Below, one piece after another: positions 17,242 to 25,668 of a DNA stretch of 64,000 nt; position 1 is the stretch's first letter, and every line of letters starts with the position of its first letter. The stretch lies in NCBI RefSeq assembly GCF_021389975.1, contig NZ_CP089981.1, forward strand, positions 3,063,501 through 3,127,500, read 5' to 3'. The position numbers and the translations under genes are program-made. Source of the DNA: Fulvivirga ulvae (GTDB lineage: Bacteria; Bacteroidota; Bacteroidia; Cytophagales; Cyclobacteriaceae). The notes below the pieces were generated by a model that saw only the letters and a program-made list of their open reading frames with translations, searched no databases and was not told the DNA's origin.

Positions 17242-17760
17242 TAATCAGGTAATCGGTAAATTTCAACGGGGTGTGTTAGAAGTCGGAAGACGGAAGACCG
17301 GAGTGGGCTCGGTAACCGGTGATCAGTGTTTGGTAATTGGTGGAATTGAAGTGTGTACATCGGTAAAACTGAAACGGTTTTAAAAGAATCGGGATTTTCA
17401 ACATTCTACGGTACTCCTATCCTCTTGAGGGGACTATCAATGCTGTTAGGTTAAGACGTAGGCCACGGCAATGCGCACTTTTTGGTTGATAAAATTTACT
17501 GACAGCTTACAGAGCTAAATTGCGGCTTTACTAAACTTTGAAAGTTTGCTAAAGCTTTACTGTTCGGCAACACCGGCTGAGGGTTATACCTTAAAGCAGA
17601 GATTGCTACCTTTCTACGCATCGCCTCTCTGTCTCCTGCCGTAATGAAAGATTGTGCCTCCGAAGGCCGTAGAGTCCTCTTCGAGAGACTCTACACTGGG
17701 AAAGTAATATATAATCCGGCCTTAACGTAATAGCATTGGAGGGATTATAGGGTGTTTTGA
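17242..17760. repeat. Composite intergenic repeat, copy 1
   Basis: Two segments recur about 2 kb downstream in the same order and orientation: segment a (17242-17445, with GTAATCGGTAA, GGACGGAAGACCG-like text and TATCC..GAGGGG) and segment b (17710-17749, TATAATCC...GGATTATA, an inverted repeat around CGGCCTTAAC). The middle is unrelated and holds a small palindrome at 17527-17554 shared with 11716. No coding potential is seen in 17237-18073 apart from the peptide gene that follows. Confidence 0.6.
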
Positions 17761-18073
17761 ACTTGTGGGAATCAGTGATATGCACCTTCCGAAAAGTAGT
17801 GTATTGCCAGAAATAGAGCATGATTCATAAGATCTTTATTATAGCCTTTCAGGGTGAAAATCAGATCTTTGGTTCTGAATTTCTTATATTGTAGGTAATG
17901 AAATTGCTAATAACAATTACATAAGGCACTCAGGGGGTAAAGATACGGTTTCTCAAAAGCAAGTGCTGAATACCCCTCCGACAAGAATCGTAACTAAAAT
18001 TTAAGCTCAATCATACAGACTTATGTCCTGCAGGTCTTAAAAAATGCAGGGCCGGAACAAAAACCAATATTTT

Positions 18074-18241
18074 ATGAAAACCAAAAAAATCAACCTGAGC
18101 GACCTGAGAGTTAAAAGTTTTGTTACAAATCTGGAAAAACCATCCAGGCAGACTATAGTTGGTGGGCAAAAAGTACCCAAAAGTAATGTGTGCCCTGACT
18201 CCAATGAGCCATGCTTTTCTGTAGATATTTGTTCTTTATAG
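18074..18241 (+). CDS. Lanthipeptide-type precursor peptide B (GG leader)
   Basis: A 55-residue peptide. The leader is residues 1-31 (KINLSDLRVKSFVTNL, then TIVGG) and the core residues 32-55 contains three cysteines and four serines (SNVCPDSNEPCFSVDICSL). It shares the V-K-S-F-V-T leader with peptides A (7718) and C (25475). The ATG at 18074 fits the leader; an in-frame ATG at 18044 would add an unusual extension. A strong terminator lies 28 bp behind the stop and an AraC regulator gene follows. No modification enzyme is nearby. Confidence 0.75.
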   Translation: MKTKKINLSDLRVKSFVTNLEKPSRQTIVGGQKVPKSNVCPDSNEPCFSVDICSL

Positions 18242-18268
18242 CAACAAACGATGTTTAACATAATCACG

Positions 18269-18300
18269 AGCCCGGGATTGGTCAATGCCGGGCTTTTTTA
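18269..18300 (+). terminator. Intrinsic terminator behind peptide B
   Basis: AGCCCGG (18269-18275) pairs with CCGGGCT (18288-18294), with an inner ATTG/CAAT pairing, and a run of Ts follows. It ends the peptide B transcript. Confidence 0.88.
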
Positions 18301-18374
18301 GTTTTGCTGTTTAATAGTATTCTCTCATCGATTACTTTAGTATAATTAAATACCATGATCCTGGAACATAGCTA

Positions 18375-19250
18375 ATGAAAGAAAACCCCTTAATAAAAGT
18401 CTACCACCTCCAAAATGAAGAGCACCCTAACCGGTTTTTCAATATCGAGAAGATGGAGGCCATCTATGATAATATCAGCGGAAAAACTGTAGAGCCACAC
18501 CGTCATGACTTTTATACTATCGTTTGGGTACAGCGCGGCCGCGGACATCACCTGATCGATTTTAATACTTATGATATTGAAGATGATCAGGTGTTCTTCA
18601 TTAGTCCGGGTCAAATCCATCAGATTGATACACCGAAGCGTCCACAAGGCTGGGTGATCTCCTTTTCTGCTGATTTTCTTAGTGCCAGTAGTATATCGCA
18701 GGACTTTATTCTGAAGATCAACCTGTTTAAAAGCTACAGCGACAGTCCGCCTGTCTATCTGGATGAAAAGACCAAGGCTTCGTTGGGGATAATCATTGAT
18801 GCACTCTATGCCTCATTCAAAGAGGAGAATAACTACAAAGAAGAGGCCGTAGGTTCCTGGCTCAAGCTGTTTTTAATAGAATGTGTGAACCTGTGCGAAA
18901 AAAGCAGGCCGCCTGAAACCTCGGCTACCTCCTGCGTGCTCATTGATTTCAGGAAGATGGTTGAAGAAAACTTTCGAAACCTTCATAAGGTTTCAGAATA
19001 TGCAGGCCTGCTTTTCCTTACTCCAAAACATTTAAATCAGGTGGTAAAGGACACTATCGGTTGTACAGCCAAGGAATACATCATCGACCGCATCATCAGC
19101 GAGGCCAAGCGGCTGCTCATCCATACCCATGAGACCGTGAAGCAAATTGCCTTTTCGCTAGGTTTTAAAGAGCCACTGCACTTCAACACCTTCTTCAAGA
19201 AAAAGTCTGGCCTCACCCCGCTTGAGTTCAGGAAGCAGCATGAGGTTTAG
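18375..19250 (+). CDS. AraC family transcriptional regulator
   Basis: A 291-residue regulator with an N-terminal cupin sensor (about residues 30-110, VEPHRHDFYTIVWVQRGRGHHLIDF and FFISPGQIHQI) and two C-terminal helix-turn-helices (about 190-290), ending HETVKQIAFSLGFKEPLHFNTFFKKKSGLTPLEFRKQ. This type senses a small molecule. It lies between two copies of a composite repeat together with peptide B, and no other gene lies close enough to be an obvious target. Confidence 0.9.
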   Translation: MKENPLIKVYHLQNEEHPNRFFNIEKMEAIYDNISGKTVEPHRHDFYTIVWVQRGRGHHLIDFNTYDIEDDQVFFISPGQIHQIDTPKRPQGWVISFSADFLSASSISQDFILKINLFKSYSDSPPVYLDEKTKASLGIIIDALYASFKEENNYKEEAVGSWLKLFLIECVNLCEKSRPPETSATSCVLIDFRKMVEENFRNLHKVSEYAGLLFLTPKHLNQVVKDTIGCTAKEYIIDRIISEAKRLLIHTHETVKQIAFSLGFKEPLHFNTFFKKKSGLTPLEFRKQHEV

Positions 19251-19265
19251 ATGGGTTTTTTGGTA

Positions 19266-19812
19266 AGCAGTAATCGGTAATCGGTTGATTTGTAGTGTGG
19301 TTAGGTTGGAGGACGGAAGACCGAAGTCGGAAGATGGGAGTGTTTGGTAGGTGGTGAATAGTGAACAGTAAATAGTAAACGGTAAAAGGGGATTTGTAAA
19401 AGAATTGGAATTTTGAATATTTCTACGACACTACTATCCCTTGAGGGGTTGCAATGGTTATTCAAAGGCCTGCTTGTTTTGTCGCTACAGGACAATCTGA
19501 TCTAAATGGCTGTTCCTACAAATATTTTACCCCTACGGGATTATCGCCGCAGAAGGGATTCCTAATTAATTTTAACGACAATACGGCCTGGTGTCCTGCA
19601 AGGTCATAGTATTTATAGAAAAAGGAAAAGCAAATATGTGCCATAGGAGAGCCTGACCATAGAATACAGCTCTATTTCGGCACACATGCAGGCATTTTGG
19701 GATAGGAATGTACGTTTTTTTAATTTGCATATTTACTTAATCGAAACCATGCATAAATATAATCCGGCCTTAACTTAACAGCATTGGGGGGATTATAGGG
19801 GTGTTTTCAACC
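19266..19812. repeat. Composite intergenic repeat, copy 2
   Basis: Direct copy of the element at 17242-17760. Segment a is 19266-19457 and segment b is 19758-19797 (TATAATCC ... GGATTATA inverted repeat). The middle part differs from copy 1. Copies 1 and 2 enclose peptide B and the AraC gene. No gene is seen between 19251 and 19939. Confidence 0.6.
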
Positions 19813-19939
19813 GGTAAACCATGAACTCGTAAATAGTAAACTACACAAACTTCCGACATTTCTATAGTCCAACCCGACATTTTTGTAATACCCTCCTTAG
19901 GCCTCTTGCCGTTTTCTCTATTAGAACAAAACAAAAAAG

Positions 19940-20800
19940 ATGAAAAGGAAAAAGTTTATATCGATGCTGGCTTTAGGTTTAATGTCACTTGGCTTCACCA
20001 AAGCTTTTTCGATGTCATCTAAAGAAGACCGGCTCACAAAGCAAGTTGGCTTCAATCATTTACCAAACAAGAAGGAGAAAACAATGAAAACCGTATTACA
20101 CAAAGCAGATACCAGAGGATACGCCAACCACGGATGGTTATTGGCGCGACATACCTTCAGCTTTGCTAATTATTTTGATCCCACACGCATTCAATTTGGA
20201 GCCCTCAGGGTTTTGAATGATGATCAAATTGCCGGAGGGAGAGGTTTTGGATCACACCCTCATGAAAATATGGAGATAATAACCATCCCTCTTGAAGGAG
20301 ATTTGGAGCACAAAGACAGCATGGGCAATGGTACAGTGATCAAAGAGGGAGATGTACAGGTGATGAGTGCCGGAACCGGTATCCTTCATAGTGAGTACAA
20401 TAAGAATGAAGACAAAGCGGTAAAATTATTTCAGATCTGGGTATTCCCAAACCAGGAAGATGTAAAACCGCGCTATGACCAGATCTCCATTGCTGACCTG
20501 AAAAAGAAAAACGAGTTTTATCAGATATTATCGCCAAACCCTGATGACCAGGGCGTGTGGATACATCAGGATGCATGGTTTCATCTGGGTGATTTTGAGG
20601 CCGGTACGCAAGACACCTACACCATCAAAAAGCCTGGCAATGGAGTTTATGCCTTTGTAATTGAAGGCGATGTAACTATCAATGGCCAGGTACTAAACAG
20701 GCGTGATGGTTATGGTCTTACAGAGCTTGATCAACTGACTGTAACAGCCGATAGTGATGCCAGGGTATTGCTTATGGAAGTGCCGATGATCGATGAATAA
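19940..20800 (+). CDS. Pirin family protein with N-terminal export-like extension
   Basis: The last ~238 residues form a bicupin pirin: the metal-binding HPHENMEI, a second His in GTGILHSEYN, and the conserved FQIWVFP. Pirins bind iron; some act as quercetinases, others as regulators. Ordinary pirins begin near the internal Met at 20084, which has a good AAGGAG-like site before it. Here the frame extends upstream to an ATG at 19940 and adds 48 residues with basic KRKK, a hydrophobic stretch and then a polar region, like a signal peptide. Either the protein is exported or the shorter start is used. Confidence 0.85.
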   Translation: MKRKKFISMLALGLMSLGFTKAFSMSSKEDRLTKQVGFNHLPNKKEKTMKTVLHKADTRGYANHGWLLARHTFSFANYFDPTRIQFGALRVLNDDQIAGGRGFGSHPHENMEIITIPLEGDLEHKDSMGNGTVIKEGDVQVMSAGTGILHSEYNKNEDKAVKLFQIWVFPNQEDVKPRYDQISIADLKKKNEFYQILSPNPDDQGVWIHQDAWFHLGDFEAGTQDTYTIKKPGNGVYAFVIEGDVTINGQVLNRRDGYGLTELDQLTVTADSDARVLLMEVPMIDE

Positions 20801-20856
20801 GGAGCATAAATAATTATAAACAGACAATCAATATTCACTTGCATAATATTATTAAA

Positions 20857-21399
20857 ATGGAAACAACACAATTAGTTAAAACCTGGGCTATAGATCCTGC
20901 CCATTCAGAAGTTCACTTTAAAGTAAAGCACATGATGGTGTCTACCGTTACCGGTTCATTCGATGAGTTTTCCGGTACGGTAAAATCAGAAAATGATGAT
21001 TTCAAGGATGCTGAAATAGAATTTAGTGCCAAAATTGATAGCATCAATACTAAAAACAGTGACAGGGACGGTCACTTAAAATCTGATGATTTCTTTAATG
21101 CGGCAGCATATCCTGAGCTTAAATTCATTTCATCATCACTTACCACAGAAGGTGAAGATGAGTACAAGCTGAAGGGCTACCTGACCATCAGGGATATCAC
21201 TAAAGAAGTAGAGCTGGATGTGTTATTCAATGGCCAGGCGGTTGATCCTTACGGAAATACCAAAGCAGGTTTTGAGATCACCGGAAAAATAAACAGGAAA
21301 GATTTTGGACTGAAATGGAGTGCAGTAACAGAGGCAGGAAGCATAGTGGTGGGCGACCAGATCAGGCTTGATCTGAATGTACAACTCATCCTTAACTAG
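20857..21399 (+). CDS. YceI family protein without signal peptide
   Basis: A 180-residue YceI-like lipocalin-fold protein: WAIDPAHSEVHFKVKHMMVSTVTGSF at the N-terminus and GFEITGKINRKDFGLKW near the C-terminus are family signatures. YceI proteins bind polyprenyl lipids and are usually periplasmic, but this one begins directly with the fold, so it should be cytosolic. The start is the ATG at 20857 (a TTG at 20839 is less likely). It lies 56 bp behind the pirin gene; the two are often neighbours in Bacteroidota and proteobacteria. Confidence 0.9.
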   Translation: METTQLVKTWAIDPAHSEVHFKVKHMMVSTVTGSFDEFSGTVKSENDDFKDAEIEFSAKIDSINTKNSDRDGHLKSDDFFNAAAYPELKFISSSLTTEGEDEYKLKGYLTIRDITKEVELDVLFNGQAVDPYGNTKAGFEITGKINRKDFGLKWSAVTEAGSIVVGDQIRLDLNVQLILN

Positions 21400-21411
21400 T
21401 TTAAAAGCATA

Positions 21412-21485
21412 GGGTGCGGACGCCGTAAATTTGTTTGATGTAGATTTAACGTTAGTTCTAAGTACTTGTCCGCACCCTTTCTTTA
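21412..21485 (+). promoter_or_regulatory. Long-loop stem structure between yceI and the DMT transporter gene
   Basis: GGGTGCGGAC (21412-21421) and GTCCGCACCC (21468-21477) form a perfect 10-bp stem around a 46-nt loop, followed by TTTCTTT. It may simply terminate the YceI transcript, but the long loop leaves room for a folded attenuator or ligand-binding element ahead of the transporter gene 33 bp on. Confidence 0.5.
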
Positions 21486-21510
21486 ATTTGTATTTTCAAA
21501 AATTATCCCG

Positions 21511-21954
21511 ATGAAATTACTCCTTATGTTCTCTGCAGTGATCGCCGGTACGGTACTGCCAATACAAGCTGCTCTAAATGGTAAAATGGGAAAAGCTGTA
21601 GGCGACCCGGTTTATGCAACATTTATATCCTTTGTGGTAGGTTCTGTTGGCCTTTTTGCTTACATCATGTTTGCGAGAACAGACCTGTCCGGTATAACCT
21701 ATGCACGGCAGGTGAGCTGGAGTGTCTGGGTTGCAGGACTGTTGGGAGCGTTTTACGTCGCCAGTGTCATTATTCTGGCTCCCAAGTTAGGAGTAGCACT
21801 TACTTTCGGTTTGATAGTTGCCGGCCAATTAGGCATTTCCCTTGCTATGGACCATTTTGGCTTGCTGGGTATCCCTGTTCACACCATCAACTGGCAACGG
21901 ATCGTTGGTATTTTGCTCATTGTTTCAGGCGTTGTATTGATCAGGAATTTTTAA
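21511..21954 (+). CDS. DMT family transporter (YdcZ/DUF606 type)
   Basis: A 147-residue membrane protein with five hydrophobic segments. The N-terminal AGTVLPIQAALNGKMGKAVGDPVYATFISF is the signature of the YdcZ/DUF606 half-size transporters of the drug/metabolite superfamily, which act as dimers. The substrate is unknown. A strong stem structure lies just upstream. Confidence 0.88.
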   Translation: MKLLLMFSAVIAGTVLPIQAALNGKMGKAVGDPVYATFISFVVGSVGLFAYIMFARTDLSGITYARQVSWSVWVAGLLGAFYVASVIILAPKLGVALTFGLIVAGQLGISLAMDHFGLLGIPVHTINWQRIVGILLIVSGVVLIRNF

Positions 21955-21987
21955 AGGATTGGAGTCACAAGGCGTTTACAGTTCAGG

Positions 21988-23166
21988 CTAAAGCAATCCA
22001 TTTACCAGCCGTTGTATCTCCTTTAAAACCGGATGATTCCGCGACTTGAGTATCTTCAGTTTTTTGCAACCACAGAAAGCAACAAAGCGGGCAAGGCTCT
22101 GAGAAAAGGCGTCTATAAAACGTTCGTCTGGCTCAAAACCATTTTCAAACCAAAAAGATTTAACAGTAAATACCCCAGTGGCTCTGTCTGCCTTAGGATC
22201 AAACTTGCCAACCAGTTGGTCATGATAAAGTATGGGCAGGCAGTAGTAGCCAAACTTCCGTTTCTTCTCCGGCACATAGCACTCCAACTGATAGTCGAAG
22301 TCAAAAAGCTCGAGTGTGCGTTTTCTCTGAATGATCAGGTTGTCGAAGGGTGATAAAATATGTGCCGTATCGTTGGTTTTATGATCAGGCAGATCAGTTA
22401 AGGTAAAGTAGATTTGGTTGCTGCCTTCTACACTAACAGCCTGCACTATACCTTTCCTGATCATTTTATTCAAGGCTTTCTCAACGTGGGTTTTAAGCCC
22501 TTTCCTCAGGTAGGTGATCTCCGGTAGCGAAGCAATTCCCTGAGCTGAAAGAGCCCTTTGGATCAGATACTCATGAAACTCCTCTTTGGCAGGCATGGAT
22601 ATGTCCAGGTTAGCAGGTAGGACCCGTTCCGCAAGATCATAGACCTTCTGAAAGTTGATCCGTTCTGCCACCATGAGCCTGCCTTCCATAAAAAGTTGCT
22701 CAAGGGCTACTTTGGCAGGTTTCCAGTTGTACCAGGCACCAGAGGTATGATTGCTGTCTTTAAAGTCCTTAGATTGCAGTGGCCCTTCCGCTTTTATTCT
22801 GTCGAGCACGTACGAAGTCATTTTCTTATTCTGGCGAAACCAGTGAGATTTGCCCCGGGCGTATTCCTGCTTTTTTAGCAGGCTGTAGCGATAGTCCTCC
22901 ATGGGCAGGAAGGATGCTGCATGGCTCCAGTACTCGAAAACCTGCTTTTCCCTTACCATTTGCATCAGTTCATCCTGTTTGTATGCAGTATTCCTCGTAT
23001 GAAATATATGGTGATGAGACCTTTCAGCAACAGCCAGCGTGTCTATCTGCACATAGCCGAGTTTGCGGATAACGTCGAGCGAACTTATTCCATTGTGAGG
23101 GAAGAGCTGTGCATCAATAACAAGGTTTCTGGCTTCTGTCTTTGTAATTGTTTTAACTGGTTTCAT
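21988..23166 (-). CDS. YcaQ/AlkZ-like winged-helix DNA glycosylase
   Basis: A protein of about 392 residues in the HTH_42/YcaQ family. Members unhook interstrand crosslinks and other bulky alkyl adducts. Visible are the N-terminal EARNLVIDAQLF, the sequence IQIDTLAVAERSHHHIFHTR with the QxD-type catalytic motif (here QID), and WSHAASFLPMEDYRY. The C-terminal winged helices contain DRATGVFTVKSFWFENG. I chose the ATG at 23166 (starting MKPVKTITKTEA), which matches the family start; an ATG at 23223 would add 19 residues of no clear function. Confidence 0.87.
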   Translation of the reverse strand: MKPVKTITKTEARNLVIDAQLFPHNGISSLDVIRKLGYVQIDTLAVAERSHHHIFHTRNTAYKQDELMQMVREKQVFEYWSHAASFLPMEDYRYSLLKKQEYARGKSHWFRQNKKMTSYVLDRIKAEGPLQSKDFKDSNHTSGAWYNWKPAKVALEQLFMEGRLMVAERINFQKVYDLAERVLPANLDISMPAKEEFHEYLIQRALSAQGIASLPEITYLRKGLKTHVEKALNKMIRKGIVQAVSVEGSNQIYFTLTDLPDHKTNDTAHILSPFDNLIIQRKRTLELFDFDYQLECYVPEKKRKFGYYCLPILYHDQLVGKFDPKADRATGVFTVKSFWFENGFEPDERFIDAFSQSLARFVAFCGCKKLKILKSRNHPVLKEIQRLVNGLL

Positions 23167-23344
23167 ACCAGCAAAATACGAAAAGCAGGTGATATTGTTT
23201 GCGGCTGAGTATGATTTCTCCATAAATAAATTTGACCATACAAAATATTGCTCATTTTATTCATGATGTAATTTTACCTCAATGATTGATTTTAAATTAA
23301 AAGGATAATTCATTAGCTTGTATTCAGAACCATACGCTTATGCT

Positions 23345-25240
23345 ATGAAAACCAATGCCCCAACCCATATTTTTATCATCATATTGATGTTGATGGCAGG
23401 ATGTGGCAGCCCTGAACAAGCAAATGATGAGGTAAACGTAAAAATTGATCAACAAGCCAGTGAAGGTATCTGGTTTGGAAAGGACTCTGCCAGCTACGGA
23501 GTGATAGGTGTTGAAGACGGAAGCTTCAATTTCAGGGAAGGAAAACTTTCCGGAGGATATATCAACCTGAACCTGTCGAAGGTAGATACGTTGCAGTTCC
23601 AGAGCACTTCACAGGTGGCTGCCCAAAAGCTGCCAAATAAATTTAAGATAGAGCGTGTAGAAGAATCGGAAAACCCGGAGCAAGGCACTACCCATACTTT
23701 ACTGGGGCGTTTTGAATATGATGATTCTATTTCCAGTAAAGAAGTGCGCCTGCCCGTAACCATGAATTATGAGCAAAATCAGATGGTGATGACCAGCAAG
23801 CCGGGTGATAAAACCTCTGAAAATGAACCTGCATTAGGATTTCACATCATAGCCGATATTGAAAATAATAACCTCACCCAGCAACAGGTTCAGCAGCAGG
23901 CCATAAAAGCAGAGGAAATTGTGCTGCCGGAAAAGATCAAAGTAAGGCAGGATTCGCTAATGAGCATCAGAAAGCGTATACCTACCAAAATTGTAGTACA
24001 TCTCCAAAGGCAGAAGCGCATAGCTCAGGTAGGGGACACCCTCCACATTTCAATTGGGCTTGTCAATGATAATAATGATCCGGCTGGTGCCCCCAAAGAG
24101 CTGGACGTAGAGCTTTTTAACAGCGTGAAGAAGAACTCCAGGATTAAAACTGTGCACTTTAATAAAGGTCAGTCCATAGTGAAAACCTCGGTTATTTTAA
24201 AGGAAGAGGGCATATTTGAATTGGAAGCGGTACACCCCGAGCTTTATTCGGGGTCATTGTTCCTTAAGGTCACCCCTAGGTTTGGCAGCCTGATCATTAA
24301 CAAATACGACGAATATCAGGTAAGGCTGGCCATGTTTCAGCCGGAAAATCAGTCATTCATAAAGGTGCTGGCCCAAAGCCGCAGCTTCAAAGCCAATGGC
24401 AAGGACAGCGCCGAAGTGAGTCTGTTTCTTTTCGATGATGCCGGGATGTACCCTAATGGCGTCAGGCTCAATATTATTCCCAGTTATGGACGGGTTTACC
24501 CTCAACAACTGGTTGTGAAAGGAGAGGAGCCGGGCATTGTGAAGCTGGTGAGTAAAGATCAGGAAGATGTGGAGCTTCAAATTGTGGCCACCCCGGACAT
24601 TGAAGTAGTAAATACCGTTAAAATCCGGTTTGTACCACCTGTGACTTATATACAATGCATTAGCAGCCCGCCATCGATCCACTTCCTTGAAAAATCAGAC
24701 ATACTGGTCAGACTGCTGGATGAAGACAGTGCCGCGCTAACGGTAAAAACACCGTGGCAGGTCAGCCTTGAGATCAGTGAGGGTGGAGGTGAGGTTACCC
24801 CGCAGAGCTTTACCATTCAACCCAACCACTTTGAAAGCAAAGCGGAGTTTGCTCCTAAAAGCTTTATTGGTACGGCAAAGGTGCGGGCTGTTTCCAGTAA
24901 CCTGTATACCAACAACAATACGGTGGTAGTTACGTGGCCCATCCTCATCATCATTGCCAGCATAGCCGGTGGGCTGGTAGGTGGGTTTATATCTTATTTT
25001 CACGAAGGTGATAAAACCAAGAAATGGAGGATTTTCACCGGGTTGTTTACCGGCATGGTGCTCTACTGGGCTTTTATAGTTTTTGATATTATCGATTATG
25101 CCCCGGACTTTCTGCTCAATGCTTTCAGTGTTTTTGTGATCAGCCTTATAGGAGGTTATCTGGGTGTAGGTTCGATCAATTTTGTGCTGAAAAAGTTGGG
25201 CATCAGTAAATCAGGATCACCCCAGGAAGCAGAGATATAG
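23345..25240 (+). CDS. Lipoprotein with three C-terminal membrane helices, unknown
   Basis: About 631 residues. The N-terminus HIFIIILMLMAGCGSPEQ has a lipobox MAGC. The large middle region is beta-rich and seems to contain Ig-like repeats (for example RIPTKIVVHLQRQ ... DTLHISIGLVND). The last ~100 residues hold three hydrophobic segments, PILIIIASIAGGLVGGFIS, FTGLFTGMVLYWAFIVF and FSVFVISLIGGYLGVGSI. A lipid anchor at one end and membrane helices at the other is unusual. I do not recognise the family. The start is the ATG at 23345. Confidence 0.7.
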   Translation: MKTNAPTHIFIIILMLMAGCGSPEQANDEVNVKIDQQASEGIWFGKDSASYGVIGVEDGSFNFREGKLSGGYINLNLSKVDTLQFQSTSQVAAQKLPNKFKIERVEESENPEQGTTHTLLGRFEYDDSISSKEVRLPVTMNYEQNQMVMTSKPGDKTSENEPALGFHIIADIENNNLTQQQVQQQAIKAEEIVLPEKIKVRQDSLMSIRKRIPTKIVVHLQRQKRIAQVGDTLHISIGLVNDNNDPAGAPKELDVELFNSVKKNSRIKTVHFNKGQSIVKTSVILKEEGIFELEAVHPELYSGSLFLKVTPRFGSLIINKYDEYQVRLAMFQPENQSFIKVLAQSRSFKANGKDSAEVSLFLFDDAGMYPNGVRLNIIPSYGRVYPQQLVVKGEEPGIVKLVSKDQEDVELQIVATPDIEVVNTVKIRFVPPVTYIQCISSPPSIHFLEKSDILVRLLDEDSAALTVKTPWQVSLEISEGGGEVTPQSFTIQPNHFESKAEFAPKSFIGTAKVRAVSSNLYTNNNTVVVTWPILIIIASIAGGLVGGFISYFHEGDKTKKWRIFTGLFTGMVLYWAFIVFDIIDYAPDFLLNAFSVFVISLIGGYLGVGSINFVLKKLGISKSGSPQEAEI

Positions 25241-25405
25241 GGTCAGGAGGAATTTACGGGAAGACACTAACTTCTCTTCTGTGTTTGAAAGGACAGTTGT
25301 TAATAGCAATTGGCAAAAGCAGTAGGCAAATCTGGGTGAAATAGCAATAACCGCAGTTTTATCTTGTTTACCGGTAAGCTTGTTTTCCGATTTACTCACT
25401 CCACA
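25228..25405 (+). repeat. Dispersed intergenic repeat R1, copy 1
   Basis: This stretch recurs at 58150-58262 in the same orientation and at 61866-62031 and 62893-62995 inverted. Shared blocks include GACACTAACTTCT, TTGTTAATAGCAAT, GGCAAA and TTTTATCTTGTTT. It starts inside the end of the lipoprotein gene and lies before peptide C. It has no coding potential. Confidence 0.75.
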
Positions 25406-25474
25406 GGTTTTATGATCCGAACTATAAGAACTCTTCAATCAAGTAAATCAATGTTGACCATAACCAACCTAACT

Positions 25475-25648
25475 ATGAAAAACAAAAAGTTAAACCTGAA
25501 AGCGTTAAATGTGAAAAGCTTTGTCACCAACATAAAGGATGACAATGTACATACCGTTAAAGGAGGATCGGGAATTAATACCTGTACGCCACAGTGTACT
25601 CCACCTGAGTTAACAAAAAGAGGTTGTTCGTTTTTCTACTGTGAGTAG
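25475..25648 (+). CDS. Lanthipeptide-type precursor peptide C (GG leader)
   Basis: A 57-residue peptide. The leader is residues 1-31 (KLNLKALNVKSFVTNI, then TVKGG), and the core, residues 32-57, is the richest of the three: four cysteines, four threonines and two serines in 26 residues (NTCTPQCTPPELTKRGCSFF). It shares its leader with peptides A and B. The ATG at 25475 is chosen because it puts the leader at the N-terminus. The 12 bases before it, AACCAACCTAAC, are complementary to conserved parts of the small RNAs at 61.7-63.5 kb. No modification or export gene is nearby. Confidence 0.75.
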   Translation: MKNKKLNLKALNVKSFVTNIKDDNVHTVKGGSGINTCTPQCTPPELTKRGCSFFYCE

Positions 25649-25668
25649 GGGACGCTTTGTCAAGCGTG

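Noticed and set aside
19297..19307. GGTTAGGTTGG at 19297 as another small RNA start
   Set aside because: There is no -24/-12 promoter upstream, no AGCTGT stem and no terminator behind it; the rest belongs to the composite repeat.
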